Of a stretch of DNA of 64,000 bases, positions 1 to 10,449 are shown one piece after another (position 1 is the first letter of the stretch; every line of letters begins with the position of its first letter). A model generated the notes under the pieces. That model saw only the letters and a program-made list of their open reading frames with translations, did no database searches and was not told where the DNA came from. A program made the position numbers and the translations under genes. The DNA is from Pseudomonas hamedanensis (lineage in GTDB: Bacteria > Pseudomonadota > Gammaproteobacteria > Pseudomonadales > Pseudomonadaceae): positions 4,818,001 through 4,882,000 of the forward strand of contig NZ_CP077091.1 of the NCBI RefSeq assembly GCF_014268595.2, given 5' to 3'.

Positions 1-762
1 CTCGGCCAGACGGGTCAGGCCATACAGGCCCGCCGCCATGTCGCCGGCGATCGCCGCCGAGTTCCACTCACCCTTCACCCGCTTGGCCGCTTCAGCGTTG
101 CTCGACACCGCGACGCGTTCGACATTCGGATAATGCGCGTCCAGCCACTTGCGGCACTGGGCCAGCGACTGCGCGTGGGAATAGATGCGGCTGATGCTGT
201 CGGTCTTGGTATTTTCCCCGACCAGCAGATGATGGTGGATACGCAGTTCGACTTCGCCACAGATCACCATGTCGTGCTCGAGGAAGCTGTCGAGGGTGTG
301 GTTGACCGCACCTTCGGTGGAGTTTTCCACCGGCACCACGCCAAAATTCACCGCACCGGCCGCCACTTCGCGGAACACTTCGTCGATCGCCGCCATAGGC
401 TTGCTGATCACGGCATGACCGAAATGCTTCATCGCCGCCGCTTGGGTGAAAGTGCCCTCAGGGCCGAGATAGGCCACTTTCAGTGGCTGCTCCAGCGCCA
501 GGCACGAGGACATGATTTCGCGGAACAAGCGCGCCATTTCTTCGTTGCCCAGCGGCCCCTGATTGCGCTCCATCACTCGCTTGAGCACCTGAGCTTCGCG
601 CTCGGGACGATAGAACACCGGCACTTCGCCTTCGGCCAGCGAGGCCATCTTTACTCGCGCGACTTCCTGGGCGCAACGCGCACGCTCACTGATCAGCTCC
701 AGGACTTTAGTGTCCAGAGCGTCGATGCGAACGCGCAGTGCCTTGAGTTCTTGCTCGGACAT
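1..762 (-). CDS. pheA: Bifunctional chorismate mutase / prephenate dehydratase (partial, C-terminus outside window)
   Basis: Cytoplasmic enzyme converting chorismate to prephenate and then to phenylpyruvate for phenylalanine synthesis. The visible 254 codons hold the N-terminal AroQ-type mutase helices (about residues 1-90) with EREAQVLKR, followed by the start of the dehydratase domain (VAYLGPEGTFTQ and the ENSTEG motif). The catalytic TRDF motif and the ACT regulatory domain would lie beyond the window edge. The ATG at 760-762 overlaps the serC TGA stop as ATGA, so the two genes are probably translationally coupled in a serC-pheA operon. Family assignment is firm. Only completeness is unknown. 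Confidence 0.95.
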   Translation of the reverse strand, partial: MSEQELKALRVRIDALDTKVLELISERARCAQEVARVKMASLAEGEVPVFYRPEREAQVLKRVMERNQGPLGNEEMARLFREIMSSCLALEQPLKVAYLGPEGTFTQAAAMKHFGHAVISKPMAAIDEVFREVAAGAVNFGVVPVENSTEGAVNHTLDSFLEHDMVICGEVELRIHHHLLVGENTKTDSISRIYSHAQSLAQCRKWLDAHYPNVERVAVSSNAEAAKRVKGEWNSAAIAGDMAAGLYGLTRLAE

Positions 763-1853
763 CAGCCGTGTTCCTTCTCGAATTCAGCCATGTACGCCAC
801 CAGCGCGTTGACGGCGTTGATGTCGACGGCGTTATAGATAGAAGCGCGCATGCCGCCCACGGAGCGGTGGCCCTTGAGGTTGAGCAAGCCGCGCGCGTCA
901 GCACCGGCGAGGAACGGCTTGTCCAGACGATCATCAGCCAGACGGAACGGTACGTTCATCCACGAGCGATCCGACTTGTTGATCGGGTTGCTGTAGAGGC
1001 CGCTGGCGTCGATGAAGTCGTACAGCGTGCGCTGCTTGACGTCGTTGAGCCTGGCGATCGCTTCAACGCCGCCCTGCTCTTTCAGCCACTGGAACACCAG
1101 ACCGGACAGGTACCAGGCCAGGGTTGGCGGGGTGTTGTACATCGAGCCGTTATCCGCCGCGACCTTGTAGTCGAGCATGGTCGGGCACAGCGCGCGGGCC
1201 TTGCCAAGCAGGTCTTCACGGATGATGTTGACGACGATGCCGCTCGGGCCGATGTTCTTCTGCGCACCAGCGTAGATCATGCCGAAACGCGAAATATCGA
1301 CCGGTCGCGAGAGGATGTCCGAAGACATGTCGGCCACCAGCGGAACGTCACCGGTTTGCGGAATCCACTGGAATTCCAGACCGCCGATGGTTTCGTTTGG
1401 CGCGTAGTGAACGTAAGCGGCGTCTTTCGACAGGTTCCACTCGTTCTGGCCCGGAATGGCGAAATAGTCGTAAGGCTTGGCGGTCGCGGCGACATTGACG
1501 TGGCCGTAGCGCGAGGCTTCTTCAATGGCTTTCTGCGACCAGATACCGGTGTCGATATAGTCGGCCGAGCCGCCCTCCGGCAACAGGTTCAGGGGAATCT
1601 GCGCAAACTGTTGGCTGGCGCCACCCTGCAGAAACAGCACTTTGTAGTTCGACGGGATATTCAGCAGGTCACGCAGATCCTGCTCGGCCTGGGTCGCGAT
1701 GGACACGAACTCATCGCTGCGATGGCTCATTTCCATGACCGACAGCCCCTTGCCGTGCCAATCAAGGAGTTCACCCTGGGCGCGCTGCAGGACAGCTTCA
1801 GGCAACGCCGCAGGACCGGCGCAGAAGTTATAGGCTCGCTTGCTCACATCCAA
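762..1853 (-). CDS. serC: Phosphoserine aminotransferase
   Basis: PLP enzyme of serine biosynthesis (3-phosphohydroxypyruvate plus glutamate to phosphoserine). It also acts in pyridoxal phosphate synthesis in gamma-proteobacteria. The 363-residue protein has the usual length. It starts NFCAGPAALPEAVL, has FLQGGASQQFAQIP in the middle, and carries the PLP-binding lysine in YAGAQKNIGPSG at about residue 199. It lies immediately upstream of pheA with a 4-base overlap and downstream of gyrA, the same order as in P. aeruginosa. The gyrA-serC gap holds a terminator and a REPIN, so serC-pheA probably has its own promoter. Confidence 0.97.
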   Translation of the reverse strand: MDVSKRAYNFCAGPAALPEAVLQRAQGELLDWHGKGLSVMEMSHRSDEFVSIATQAEQDLRDLLNIPSNYKVLFLQGGASQQFAQIPLNLLPEGGSADYIDTGIWSQKAIEEASRYGHVNVAATAKPYDYFAIPGQNEWNLSKDAAYVHYAPNETIGGLEFQWIPQTGDVPLVADMSSDILSRPVDISRFGMIYAGAQKNIGPSGIVVNIIREDLLGKARALCPTMLDYKVAADNGSMYNTPPTLAWYLSGLVFQWLKEQGGVEAIARLNDVKQRTLYDFIDASGLYSNPINKSDRSWMNVPFRLADDRLDKPFLAGADARGLLNLKGHRSVGGMRASIYNAVDINAVNALVAYMAEFEKEHG

Positions 1854-1929
1854 TCTCGCTCTGATTTGATATCACGCATTAAATCGTATCGACCGTCGAC
1901 ACTGGAACGGCGATGAAACGCTTTCCAGT

Positions 1930-2016
1930 GTAGGAGTGAGCCTGCTCGCGATAGCGGTGTGTCATATAAACATGCGTTGACTGACACACCGCTATCGCGA
2001 GCAGGCTCACTCCTAC
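1930..2016. repeat. REPIN, long type
   Basis: Two inverted REP units (GTAGGAGTGAGCCTGCTCGC at the left, its complement at the right). The complementarity continues inward through AGCGGTGTGTCA and TGACACACCGCT, leaving only a short loop. It is non-coding and lies in the serC-gyrA gap. Confidence 0.9.
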
Positions 2017-2050
2017 AAGGGAATCTCCGTGCCTGACGATATTTCATACC

Positions 2051-2097
2051 GGACAAATAACAAGGGGGCGAATTCTCATCCGCCCCCTTGTTTGTCC
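2051..2097 (-). terminator. Rho-independent terminator after gyrA
   Basis: An 11-bp G+C stem (ACAAGGGGGCG / CGCCCCCTTGT, arms 2060-2070 and 2081-2091) lies 9 bases past the gyrA stop codon. An outer GGACAAA/TTTGTCC pairing lengthens the stem. The T-rich stretch after it on the minus strand is short and interrupted. Confidence 0.75.
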
Positions 2098-2099
2098 GC

Positions 2100-4874
2100 T
2101 TATTCTTGCGGTTCTTCGTCAGCTGCGGCGTCGAGTTGCTGGTCTTCGCCAGCATCGTTGTTCACGACACTGCCATCGAATTCCTCACCCTCTTCACCTT
2201 CGTACTCTTCACCTTCGACTTCCGAAGGCTCCTGAACCCGCTCCAGACCGACCAGGGTTTCATCCTTGGCCAGTTTGATCAGCGTGACACCTTGAGTGTT
2301 ACGGCCCAGGCTCGACACTTCGTCGACACGGGTGCGCACCAGGGTGCCCTGATCGGAGATCAGCATGATTTCTTCGCCGTCCTGCACCTGAACCGCACCG
2401 ACCAGACGACCGTTACGCTCGTTGCTGACCATGGCGATCACACCCTGACCGCCACGCTTGTATTCAGGGAATTCAGTGATCGCCGTGCGCTTGCCGTAGC
2501 CGCGCTCGGAAGCGGTAAGAATTTCGCTGCCTTCTTCCGGGATCAGCATGGAAATCAGCTTCTGCCCTTCCGGCAGACGCATGCCGCGCACACCGCGAGC
2601 GGTACGACCCATGGCGCGTACTTCGGATTCCTTGAAGCGCGTGACCTTGCCGCCGTCGGAGAACAGCATGATTTCCTGCTCGCCATCGGTGATCGCGGCG
2701 GAAATCAGAATGTCACCTTCGTCCAGCTCCAGCGCGATCAGGCCGACGCTGCGCTGACGGCTGAAGGCCACCAGCGGAGTTTTCTTCACGGTACCGTTGG
2801 CGGTCGACATGAAGATGAACGGTGCCTTCTTGCGGTCGGCAGCCTTGATCCGGGCGCGACGCTCTTCGTCGGTCTCATTGCTGTTTTCGATTTCTTCAAC
2901 GTCAGCCTCGACGCCTTCGGCCTCTTCCTCGTCAGCGCGTTTCTTCATCGCTTCGAGATCGACCGGCAGCATCGTGGTGATGTATTCGCCTTCGCTCAAT
3001 GGCAGCAGGTTGACCAGCGGACGACCGCGGGCGGCGCGGGACGCTTCCGGAATCTCGTAGGTCTTGAGCCAGTACACCTTGCCCTTGCTGGAGAACAGCA
3101 ACAGCGTGGTGTGGCTGTTGGCAACCAGCAGGTGAGCAATGTAGTCCTCATCCTTGACGCCGGTAGCCGACTTGCCTTTACCGCCACGACGCTGTGCCTG
3201 GTACGCAGCCAGCGGCTGGGTCTTGGCGTAGCCACCGTGGGAAATGGTCACAACGCGCTCTTCTTCCGGGATCATGTCACCCAGGGTCAGGTCCAGACGC
3301 GCATCGAGGATCTCGGTGCGGCGCTGGTCGCCGTATTCGGCGCGGATCACTTCCAGCTCTTCGCGGATCACTTCCATCAGGCGCACGGCGCTGTTGAGGA
3401 TGCGGATCAGCTCGCCGATCTGGTTGAGGATCTCTTGATACTCGGCCAGCAGCTTCTCGTGCTCAAGACCGGTCAGACGGTGCAGGCGCAATTCCAGAAT
3501 CGCTTGGGCCTGTTCTGGCGAGAGGAAGTACTTGCCTTCGCGCAGACCGTATTGCGGATCGAGGTTTTCCGGACGGCACGAATCGGCACCGGCGCGTTCA
3601 ACCATCGCTACCACAGCCGAGGATTCCCAAGGCGTGCTGATCAGCGCTTCCTTGGCTTCCGACGGAGTTGGCGAGGCTTTGATCAGGGCGATCACCGGGT
3701 CGATGTTCGACAGGGCAACGGCCTGGCCTTCGAGGATGTGGCCACGCTCGCGCGCCTTGCGCAGTTCGAACACGGTACGGCGGGTGACCACCTCGCGACG
3801 GTGACGGACGAAGGCTTCCAGCAGATCCTTGAGGTTGAGGATGCGCGGACGGCCGTCGATCAGCGCAACGATGTTGATACCGAACACCGATTGCAGCTGG
3901 GTCTGGGCGTAGAGGTTGTTGAGGATGACCTCAGGCACTTCGCCGCGACGCAGCTCGATCACGACGCGCATACCGTCCTTGTCGGACTCGTCGCGCAGTT
4001 CGGTGATGCCTTCGAGCTTCTTCTCTTTGACCAGCTCGGCGATCTTCTCGATCAGCCGCGCCTTGTTCAATTGGTACGGGAGTTCGGTGATGACGATCTG
4101 CTGACGGCCACCGACCTTGTCGATGTCTTCGATGATCGAGCGGGCACGCATGTAAATGCGGCCGCGACCGGTGCGGTAGGCTTCGATGATGCCGGCGCGA
4201 CCGTTGATGATCGCGGCAGTCGGGAAGTCCGGACCGGGGATGTATTGCATCAGCTCATCGACGGTCAGCTCGGGATTGTCGATGAGGGCCAGGCAACCGT
4301 CGATGACTTCACCGAGGTTGTGCGGCGGAATGTTGGTCGCCATGCCCACGGCGATACCGCTGGAACCGTTGACCAACAGGTTCGGCACGCGGGTCGGCAT
4401 GACCGCCGGGATCAGTTCGGTGCCGTCGTAGTTCGGCACCCAGTCCACGGTTTCCTTGTGCAGGTCAGCCAGCAGCTCGTGCGCCAGTTTGGTCATGCGC
4501 ACTTCGGTGTATCGCATCGCCGCGGCGTTGTCGCCGTCGACCGAACCGAAGTTGCCCTGGCCGTCGACCAGCAGGTAACGCAGAGAGAATGGCTGGGCCA
4601 TGCGGACGATGGTGTCGTACACGGCGGTGTCACCGTGCGGGTGATACTTACCGATCACGTCGCCGACGACACGGGCAGATTTCTTGTACGGCTTGTTGAA
4701 GTCGTTGCCCAGCTCGCTCATCGCGAACAGTACGCGACGGTGCACGGGCTTGAGGCCATCGCGCGCATCCGGCAGTGCACGGCCGACGATCACGCTCATT
4801 GCGTAGTCGAGGTAGGACTGTTTCAGCTCGTCTTCGATATTGACCGGGAGGATTTCTTTGGCCAGTTCGCCCAT
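2100..4874 (-). CDS. gyrA: DNA gyrase subunit A
   Basis: Subunit of the type II topoisomerase that introduces negative supercoils. Start chosen at the ATG giving [17 protein letters not shown], the conserved N-terminus; this gives 924 aa, close to the P. aeruginosa length. An in-frame upstream extension to 4958 is not conserved. The catalytic tyrosine is about Tyr122 (MRYTEVR). The quinolone-resistance region reads [13 protein letters not shown] with Thr83 and Asp87, the wild-type Pseudomonas residues. The GyrA box QRRGGKG is present. The C-terminal wrapping domain carries an acidic insertion (around [19 protein letters not shown]) and a strongly acidic tail. A terminator follows. Confidence 0.98.
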   Translation of the reverse strand: MGELAKEILPVNIEDELKQSYLDYAMSVIVGRALPDARDGLKPVHRRVLFAMSELGNDFNKPYKKSARVVGDVIGKYHPHGDTAVYDTIVRMAQPFSLRYLLVDGQGNFGSVDGDNAAAMRYTEVRMTKLAHELLADLHKETVDWVPNYDGTELIPAVMPTRVPNLLVNGSSGIAVGMATNIPPHNLGEVIDGCLALIDNPELTVDELMQYIPGPDFPTAAIINGRAGIIEAYRTGRGRIYMRARSIIEDIDKVGGRQQIVITELPYQLNKARLIEKIAELVKEKKLEGITELRDESDKDGMRVVIELRRGEVPEVILNNLYAQTQLQSVFGINIVALIDGRPRILNLKDLLEAFVRHRREVVTRRTVFELRKARERGHILEGQAVALSNIDPVIALIKASPTPSEAKEALISTPWESSAVVAMVERAGADSCRPENLDPQYGLREGKYFLSPEQAQAILELRLHRLTGLEHEKLLAEYQEILNQIGELIRILNSAVRLMEVIREELEVIRAEYGDQRRTEILDARLDLTLGDMIPEEERVVTISHGGYAKTQPLAAYQAQRRGGKGKSATGVKDEDYIAHLLVANSHTTLLLFSSKGKVYWLKTYEIPEASRAARGRPLVNLLPLSEGEYITTMLPVDLEAMKKRADEEEAEGVEADVEEIENSNETDEERRARIKAADRKKAPFIFMSTANGTVKKTPLVAFSRQRSVGLIALELDEGDILISAAITDGEQEIMLFSDGGKVTRFKESEVRAMGRTARGVRGMRLPEGQKLISMLIPEEGSEILTASERGYGKRTAITEFPEYKRGGQGVIAMVSNERNGRLVGAVQVQDGEEIMLISDQGTLVRTRVDEVSSLGRNTQGVTLIKLAKDETLVGLERVQEPSEVEGEEYEGEEGEEFDGSVVNNDAGEDQQLDAAADEEPQE

Positions 4875-5298
4875 GAGAAGCCTGATTCCTTTTTCTGGTG
4901 AAACTTCGTCATATCCATGTGGGAGCAACGAAGCTCGTCGGGGCCGGCCGAGTGCCATGCGCCGACTTACGACAAATCAACAATCTGGAGAGTGGATTTG
5001 CGCAGTAAAGACAGCTCCGTGGAGCTGCCTCGGAAAACGCCGGATGTTATCACAAAGGCCGCCACGCACCTATCCCCCAGATGCGCATGGAGCATAGTTA
5101 GTTGACCGGTGACAGGCTTGAGGGGGACGAGAGAGGCTCAGAGCTTCTTTGAATGTGAAATATTGGCCTGGTTTGGGGTTGTTTATTGACTTTTCTGGCC
5201 TCATCGCGAGCAGGCTCACTCCTACAGGATTTGCGTTCGACACAAAATTGTAGGAGTGAGCCTGCTCGCGATGGCGTCCTTGCAGACGCCACAGCCCT
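4875..5298. other. Intergenic region between mtnA and gyrA
   Basis: 424 bases with no convincing gene. It should contain the gyrA promoter (minus strand) and the 3' end region of mtnA. The only recognised element is the short REPIN at 5203-5272. Small reading frames in several phases have no credible ribosome binding site or recognisable protein. Confidence 0.7.
5203..5272. repeat. REPIN, short type
   Basis: Inverted pair of the GTAGGAGTGAGCCTGCTCGC REP unit separated by a linker of about 24 bases that is not itself self-complementary, unlike the long type at 1930. Confidence 0.88.
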
Positions 5299-6375
5299 TC
5301 AATGCAGGCGCTTGCGGCACATCAACTGGGCCATTTTCGCCGTGTCGGGGCGCTCGACGATGCCTTTCTCAGTGACGATCGCGTCGATCAGGTCCGCCGG
5401 GGTGACATCAAATACCGGGTTGAACGCCTCAACGTCCGCACCGACGCGCTTGCCGCCGACTTCCAGCAATTCAGCGCCATCGCGCTCTTCAATCGGAATG
5501 TCGTCGCCGCTGGCCAGATGCATGTCGATGGTTGAACTCGGCGCCACGACCATGAAGCGCACGCCGTGGTGCATCGCATTGACCGCCAATTGATAGGTGC
5601 CGATCTTGTTCGCCACATCGCCATTGGCGGTGATGCGGTCAGCCCCGACGATCACCCAGGTCACGCCCTTGGTTTTCATGATGTGCGCGGCGGCGGAGTC
5701 GGCGTTCAGCGTCACCGGAATCCCTTCGTTGGCCAGTTCCCACGCGGTCAGGCGCGAACCCTGCAGCCATGGACGGGTTTCATCGGCGTAAACACGCTCG
5801 ACCATGCCTTCGATAAACGCGGCACGAATTACCCCCAACGCCGTACCAAAACCGCCCGTGGCCAGCGCGCCCGTATTGCAGTGGGTCAGAATCGCCTGGG
5901 CATTGCCCTGATGCTTGCGGATCAGATCGACGCCCAGTTGGGCCATGGTCAGGTTGGCTTCGCGGTCGCTTTCATGAATGGCGACGGCTTCTGCTTCCAG
6001 CGCCACCAGCGGATCGACATTGCCCTTGAGCCGATCGAGGCGGTCGTGCATGCGATTCAACGCCCAGAACAGGTTGACCGCGGTCGGACGCGAATCGGCC
6101 AGCAAGGCGAAATCCTCCTCCAGGGCCGCATACCAGTCGCCCCCTTCGGCAATCCGCGCCCGCGCGGCGAGGACGATACCGTAGGCGGCACTGATACCGA
6201 TGGCCGGTGCGCCACGCACCACCATCGAACGAATCGCCTCGGCCACGCCGGCGGCGCTGGTGTAGGCAATCCAGGTTTCCTCGAACGGCAAAATACGCTG
6301 ATCCAGCAGGTGCAGCGCGCCATCACGCCAATCGATGGCCTTCACTTTCTCCGCAGCCAACAGTCGATCGCGCAT
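5299..6375 (-). CDS. mtnA: S-methyl-5-thioribose-1-phosphate isomerase
   Basis: Methionine salvage enzyme isomerising methylthioribose-1-phosphate to methylthioribulose-1-phosphate. The start is taken at the ATG giving [16 protein letters not shown] (358 aa), typical of the family; an upstream in-frame ATG at 6393 (MSAGCG) and a longer extension are possible but less likely. The catalytic Cys is in [14 protein letters not shown] and the catalytic Asp in [19 protein letters not shown]. The gene is divergent from mtaD across 108 bases, so the two salvage genes may share a control region. Confidence 0.95.
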   Translation of the reverse strand: MRDRLLAAEKVKAIDWRDGALHLLDQRILPFEETWIAYTSAAGVAEAIRSMVVRGAPAIGISAAYGIVLAARARIAEGGDWYAALEEDFALLADSRPTAVNLFWALNRMHDRLDRLKGNVDPLVALEAEAVAIHESDREANLTMAQLGVDLIRKHQGNAQAILTHCNTGALATGGFGTALGVIRAAFIEGMVERVYADETRPWLQGSRLTAWELANEGIPVTLNADSAAAHIMKTKGVTWVIVGADRITANGDVANKIGTYQLAVNAMHHGVRFMVVAPSSTIDMHLASGDDIPIEERDGAELLEVGGKRVGADVEAFNPVFDVTPADLIDAIVTEKGIVERPDTAKMAQLMCRKRLH

Positions 6376-6483
6376 CCCACACCCCGCACTCATGAACAAA
6401 AGCCGCCGATTATAGCGATCCCCCCGCGAAGACGCTCGGGTATACTTCGCCATCCTTTACAAAAGCACTGGAACCGACCCTCG

Positions 6484-7818
6484 ATGCCGAAACCTGCCAT
6501 TGCGCTCGACCTGTTATTGCTGCCGACCTGGCTGGTCCCCGTCGAACCCGCAGGCGTGGTGCTCAAGGCGCACGGCCTGGGTATCCGCGACGGTCGCATC
6601 GTGTTTATCGGCCCGCGCGCCGAAGCGCTGAAGTGTAACGCCACGCAAATCCGCGAATTGCCGGATGTCTTGTTGGCGCCCGGGCTGATCAATGCCCATG
6701 GCCACGCGGCGATGACCTTGTTCCGCGGCCTGGCCGATGACTTGCCGCTGATGACCTGGCTGGAAAACCACATCTGGCCGGCCGAAGGCAAATGGGTCGA
6801 CGAAGACTTCGTCCGCGACGGCACCGACCTGGCGATCGCCGAGCAGATCAAGGGCGGCATCACATGCTTCTCGGACATGTACTTCTTTCCGAAAGTCGCC
6901 AGCGAACGCGTGCACAACAGCGGCATCCGCGCACAGATCGCGATACCGATCCTCGATTTCCCGATTCCGGGCGCCAGCAGCGCCGACGAAGCCATTCGTC
7001 AGGGCGTCGAGCTGTTCGGCGATCTCAAGCATCACGAGCGCATCAAGGTCACTTTCGGCCCCCATGCACCCTACACCGTCGGCGACGAGAACCTGGAAAA
7101 AATCCGGGTGATCGCCGAGGAACTGGACGCCTCGATTCACATGCACGTGCATGAAACCGCGTTCGAGGTGCAGCAAGCCATCGAGCAGACCGGCGAACGC
7201 CCATTGGCGCGCCTCGCTCGCCTGGGCTTGCTCGGGCCGCGCTTCCAGGCCGTACACATGACCCAGATCAGCGATGACGATCTGGCCTTGCTGGTAGAAA
7301 GCAACAGCAGCGTGATCCACTGCCCGGAATCGAACCTCAAACTGGCGAGCGGCTTCTGCCCGGTCGAGCGTTTGTGGCAGGCTGGGGTCAATGTTGCAGT
7401 CGGCACCGATGGCGCGGCGAGCAACAACGATCTCGACTTGCTCGGCGAAACCCGCACCGCCGCCCTGCTGGCCAAAGCCGTCGCCGGCTCAGCCACGGCG
7501 CTCGATGCCCATCGCGCACTGCGCATGGCCACGCTCAACGGCGCACGGGCACTGGGCATCGAAACGCAAGTCGGCTCGCTGGAGATCGGCAAAGCCGCCG
7601 ATATCGTCGCGTTCGACCTGTCCGGCCTGGCGCAGCAACCGGTCTATGACCCGGTGTCGCAGCTTATATATGCCACCGGTCGCGATTGCGTGAAACACCT
7701 TTGGGTCGCTGGCAAACAGTTGCTCGACGACCGGCGTCTGACCCGCATGGACGAACAACAGCTTGGCGCCACCGCCCGCGCCTGGGGCCAGCGGATCAGC
7801 GGCCACACCGAATCGTAA
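6484..7818 (+). CDS. mtaD: 5-methylthioadenosine/S-adenosylhomocysteine deaminase (TRZ/ATZ amidohydrolase)
   Basis: Metal-dependent amidohydrolase of 444 aa. In P. aeruginosa the corresponding protein deaminates methylthioadenosine to methylthioinosine, feeding the methionine salvage route that MtnA continues. Metal-ligand motifs are visible: INAHGHAAM near residue 65, HMHVHET, VHMTQ and [13 protein letters not shown]. The start ATG at 6484 gives [14 protein letters not shown], the family N-terminus; the reading frame is open further upstream, but that part overlaps mtnA. It is followed at 57 bases by ubiG. Confidence 0.93.
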   Translation: MPKPAIALDLLLLPTWLVPVEPAGVVLKAHGLGIRDGRIVFIGPRAEALKCNATQIRELPDVLLAPGLINAHGHAAMTLFRGLADDLPLMTWLENHIWPAEGKWVDEDFVRDGTDLAIAEQIKGGITCFSDMYFFPKVASERVHNSGIRAQIAIPILDFPIPGASSADEAIRQGVELFGDLKHHERIKVTFGPHAPYTVGDENLEKIRVIAEELDASIHMHVHETAFEVQQAIEQTGERPLARLARLGLLGPRFQAVHMTQISDDDLALLVESNSSVIHCPESNLKLASGFCPVERLWQAGVNVAVGTDGAASNNDLDLLGETRTAALLAKAVAGSATALDAHRALRMATLNGARALGIETQVGSLEIGKAADIVAFDLSGLAQQPVYDPVSQLIYATGRDCVKHLWVAGKQLLDDRRLTRMDEQQLGATARAWGQRISGHTES

Positions 7819-7875
7819 ACGCCGCGGCACGCATGCCACGGCGACAGCCCTTTTGAAGTTTCAGAGGAATACACC

Positions 7876-8574
7876 ATGAGCAACGTCGACCACGCCGAAA
7901 TCGCCAAATTCGAAGCCCTGGCCCATCGCTGGTGGGACCGCGAAAGCGAATTCAAACCGCTGCACGACATCAACCCGCTGCGGGTCAACTGGATTGACGA
8001 GCGGGTCAATCTGGCCGGCAAGAAAGTCCTCGACGTCGGTTGCGGCGGCGGCATTCTCAGCGAAGCCATGGCGCAACGCGGCGCCACCGTGATGGGCATC
8101 GACATGGGCGAAGCGCCACTGGCGGTCGCGCAACTGCATCAGCTGGAATCCGGTGTCAGCGTCGAATACCGGCAGATCACCGCCGAAGCCCTGGCCGAAG
8201 AAATGCCCGAGCAGTTCGACGTCGTCACGTGCCTGGAGATGCTCGAACACGTGCCGGATCCATCCTCGGTGATTCGCGCCTGCTTCCGCATGGTCAAACC
8301 GGGCGGCCAGGTGTTTTTCTCGACCATCAACCGCAACCCGAAGGCGTACCTGTTCGCCATCATCGGCGCCGAATACATCATGAAGCTGTTGCCGCGCGGC
8401 ACCCACGACTTCAAGAAATTCATCCGCCCGTCCGAGCTCGGTGCCTGGAGCCGCATGGCCGGCCTGACCGTCAAGGACATCATCGGCCTGACCTACAACC
8501 CGCTGACCAAGCACTACAAGTTGGGCAACGACGTTGACGTCAACTATATGATCCAGACCCTGCGCGAGGAATAA
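7876..8574 (+). CDS. ubiG: Ubiquinone biosynthesis O-methyltransferase
   Basis: SAM-dependent methyltransferase performing both O-methylation steps of ubiquinone biosynthesis. The 232-aa length is normal. The SAM-binding motif I is [13 protein letters not shown] (about residues 51-63), followed by [13 protein letters not shown] and the [15 protein letters not shown] segment typical of UbiG. It is preceded by the AGAGGAAT ribosome binding site and ends 4 bases before mupP, consistent with co-transcription. Confidence 0.97.
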   Translation: MSNVDHAEIAKFEALAHRWWDRESEFKPLHDINPLRVNWIDERVNLAGKKVLDVGCGGGILSEAMAQRGATVMGIDMGEAPLAVAQLHQLESGVSVEYRQITAEALAEEMPEQFDVVTCLEMLEHVPDPSSVIRACFRMVKPGGQVFFSTINRNPKAYLFAIIGAEYIMKLLPRGTHDFKKFIRPSELGAWSRMAGLTVKDIIGLTYNPLTKHYKLGNDVDVNYMIQTLREE

Positions 8575-8578
8575 GCCG

Positions 8579-9250
8579 ATGGCGATCAGAGCGGTACTTT
8601 TCGACATGGACGGCACCCTGCTCGACACGGCGCCGGATTTCATCGCCATCTGTCAGGCGATGCGCGCGGATCGCGGCCTGCCGCCGATCGATGACAAGCA
8701 CATCCGCGACGAGATTTCCGGCGGCGCCAAAGCCATGGTCGCGGTGACCTTTTCCATGGACCCGGAGTCGCCGGGTTTCGAGGAGCTGCGCCAGGAGTTT
8801 CTCGAGCGCTATCTGGTCGGCTGCGCGGTGCACAGCAAACTGTTCGACGGCATGGCCGAGCTGCTGGCCGACATCGAGAGCGCCAACCTGATCTGGGGCG
8901 TGGTCACCAACAAACCGGTGCGCTTCGCCGAGCCGATCATGCAACGGCTGGGACTGGCCGAGCGCTCGGCGCTGTTGATTTGCCCCGACCACGTGAAGAA
9001 CAGCAAGCCGGATCCGGAGCCGCTGATCCTCGCGTGCAAGATGCTTGATCTGGATCCGTCGACCGTGCTGTTTATCGGCGATGATCTGCGCGATATCGAG
9101 TCGGGCCGCGACGCCGGGACCAAAACGGCGGCGGTGACCTATGGCTACATTCACCCGGACGACAACCCGCGGCATTGGGGCGCGGACGTGGTGGTGGATC
9201 ATCCGCTGGAGTTGCGCAAGGTGCTCGACAGCGCGCTTTGCAGCTGCTGA
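8579..9250 (+). CDS. mupP: N-acetylmuramic acid 6-phosphate phosphatase (HAD family)
   Basis: HAD hydrolase of 223 aa. MupP dephosphorylates MurNAc-6-phosphate in the Pseudomonas peptidoglycan recycling bypass that avoids de novo UDP-MurNAc synthesis. HAD motif I is [10 protein letters not shown] at residues 9-18, motif II VVTNKP, motif III K in [10 protein letters not shown] and motif [14 protein letters not shown]. The position directly after ubiG matches the P. aeruginosa order, which supports MupP over a generic phosphoglycolate phosphatase. The two cannot be separated by motif alone. Confidence 0.85.
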   Translation: MAIRAVLFDMDGTLLDTAPDFIAICQAMRADRGLPPIDDKHIRDEISGGAKAMVAVTFSMDPESPGFEELRQEFLERYLVGCAVHSKLFDGMAELLADIESANLIWGVVTNKPVRFAEPIMQRLGLAERSALLICPDHVKNSKPDPEPLILACKMLDLDPSTVLFIGDDLRDIESGRDAGTKTAAVTYGYIHPDDNPRHWGADVVVDHPLELRKVLDSALCSC

Positions 9251-9271
9251 CCTGACTGTTGCAGGATGCCC

Positions 9272-9392
9272 TTGTGGCGAGGGGATTTATCCCCGCTGGG
9301 CTGCGAAGCGGCCCCCGCTTTCATCCGCATGATATGACAGGCAGGTTTTGCGACGGCTTCGCCGCTGAAGGGGGATAAATCCCCTCGCTACA
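9272..9392. repeat. REPIN of the TGTGGCGAGGGGATTTATCCCC family
   Basis: Inverted pair: TGTGGCGAGGGGATTTATCC at the left and its near-complement ending in CCCCTCGCTACA at the right, with GCTGCGAAGCGG / GACGGCTTCGCCGC inner parts. It is a different sequence family from the element at 1930. Confidence 0.85.
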
Positions 9393-9431
9393 GGTGAAGC
9401 AGGTCTTCACGAAATGGATTGTGAGGTTTTT

Positions 9432-10172
9432 ATGTTTGATTACACCGCTCGTCCCGAATTGCTCAAGGATCGGTTCATTCTGGTCACCGGCGCCGGGCGT
9501 GGCATCGGTGCGGCCGCGGCGAAAACCTACGCCGCCCACGGCGCGACCGTGTTGCTGCTGGGCAAGACCGAAGCCAATCTGACGCAGGTCTACGATGAGA
9601 TCGAAGCGGCGGGCCATCCGCAACCGGCGGTGATTCCGTTCAATCTCGAGACCGCCCTGCCCCATCAGTACGATGAGCTGGCGGCGATGATCGAAACCGA
9701 GTTCGGCCATCTCGACGGTCTGCTGCACAACGCCTCGATCATTGGTCCGCGCACGCCCATCGAGCAGTTGTCTGGCGAGAACTTCATGCGCGTCATGCAG
9801 GTCAACGTCAACGCCATGTTCATGCTGACCAGCACCTTGCTGCCGTTGCTCAAGCTGTCGCAGGACGCTTCAGTGGTGTTCACCTCAAGCAGCGTCGGAC
9901 GCAAGGGCCGCGCTTATTGGGGCGCCTACGGCGTGTCGAAGTTTGCCACCGAAGGCTTGATGCAAACCCTGGCCGATGAAGTCGAGGGCGTGGCACCGGT
10001 ACGCTCTAACAGCATCAACCCGGGCGGGACTCGCACGAGCATGCGCGCCCAGGCCTATCCGGGGGAAAACCCGCTGAACAACCCGACGCCGGAAGAGATC
10101 ATGCCGGTGTACCTGTACCTGATGGGGCCTGACAGTAGCGGGATAAACGGCCAGGCGTTCAACGCCCAGTAA
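9432..10172 (+). CDS. YciK-type short-chain dehydrogenase/reductase
   Basis: Oxidoreductase of 246 aa with unknown physiological substrate, resembling E. coli YciK. The NAD(P)-binding motif VTGAGRGIGAAAA lies at about residues 19-31, the NASI motif follows at LLHNASIIGP, and the catalytic Ser...Tyr-x3-Lys is in SSSVGRKGRAYWGAYGVSKF. The C-terminal NPGGTRTSMRAQAYP segment is typical of this subgroup. It sits downstream of mupP behind a REPIN, in the same order as in P. aeruginosa. Confidence 0.85.
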   Translation: MFDYTARPELLKDRFILVTGAGRGIGAAAAKTYAAHGATVLLLGKTEANLTQVYDEIEAAGHPQPAVIPFNLETALPHQYDELAAMIETEFGHLDGLLHNASIIGPRTPIEQLSGENFMRVMQVNVNAMFMLTSTLLPLLKLSQDASVVFTSSSVGRKGRAYWGAYGVSKFATEGLMQTLADEVEGVAPVRSNSINPGGTRTSMRAQAYPGENPLNNPTPEEIMPVYLYLMGPDSSGINGQAFNAQ

Positions 10173-10326
10173 TGCCACACGTCGCTTTTGTTGCCGCGGC
10201 AGTTTCCTGTCGCGGCGAACATTTGCCGGATCCGCGCGTCACAAATCAGTCAATTTCCCACCACCTCTCGTGACACCTCGTTGCCAACTAACTGATTCGA
10301 AAGGGTTTAAATAAAAGCGAACCGAA

Positions 10327-10342
10327 TGGCACGACTTTCGCT
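10327..10342 (+). promoter_or_regulatory. Possible sigma-54 promoter
   Basis: TGGCACGACTTTCGCT matches the -24/-12 pattern TGGCAC-N5-TTGCW, with correct GG-N10-GC spacing but TCGC in place of TTGC. It lies about 190 bases upstream of the GGDEF gene. No upstream activator site was identified. Confidence 0.3.
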
Positions 10343-10449
10343 CTAATTTCCTTCAAAGCATGCCGTGTGAAGGCAGTCGGGCAAGGCCGATTTCGATAGC
10401 TGACTCATCGTGATCAGGCAGACTAAACTTACGCCAAACGTCCTACGGG

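Noticed and set aside
768..1916. Plus-strand open frame antisense to serC
   Set aside because: Composition is that of a shadow frame and serC is unambiguous.
2088..4901. 937-codon plus-strand open frame antisense to gyrA
   Set aside because: Frame shadow of a GC-rich gene; the translation has no recognisable domain and gyrA on the other strand is certain.
6376..6453. N-terminal extension of mtnA to 6453
   Set aside because: The extension ([17 protein letters not shown]...) is unlike the family start and would run into the mtaD promoter region.
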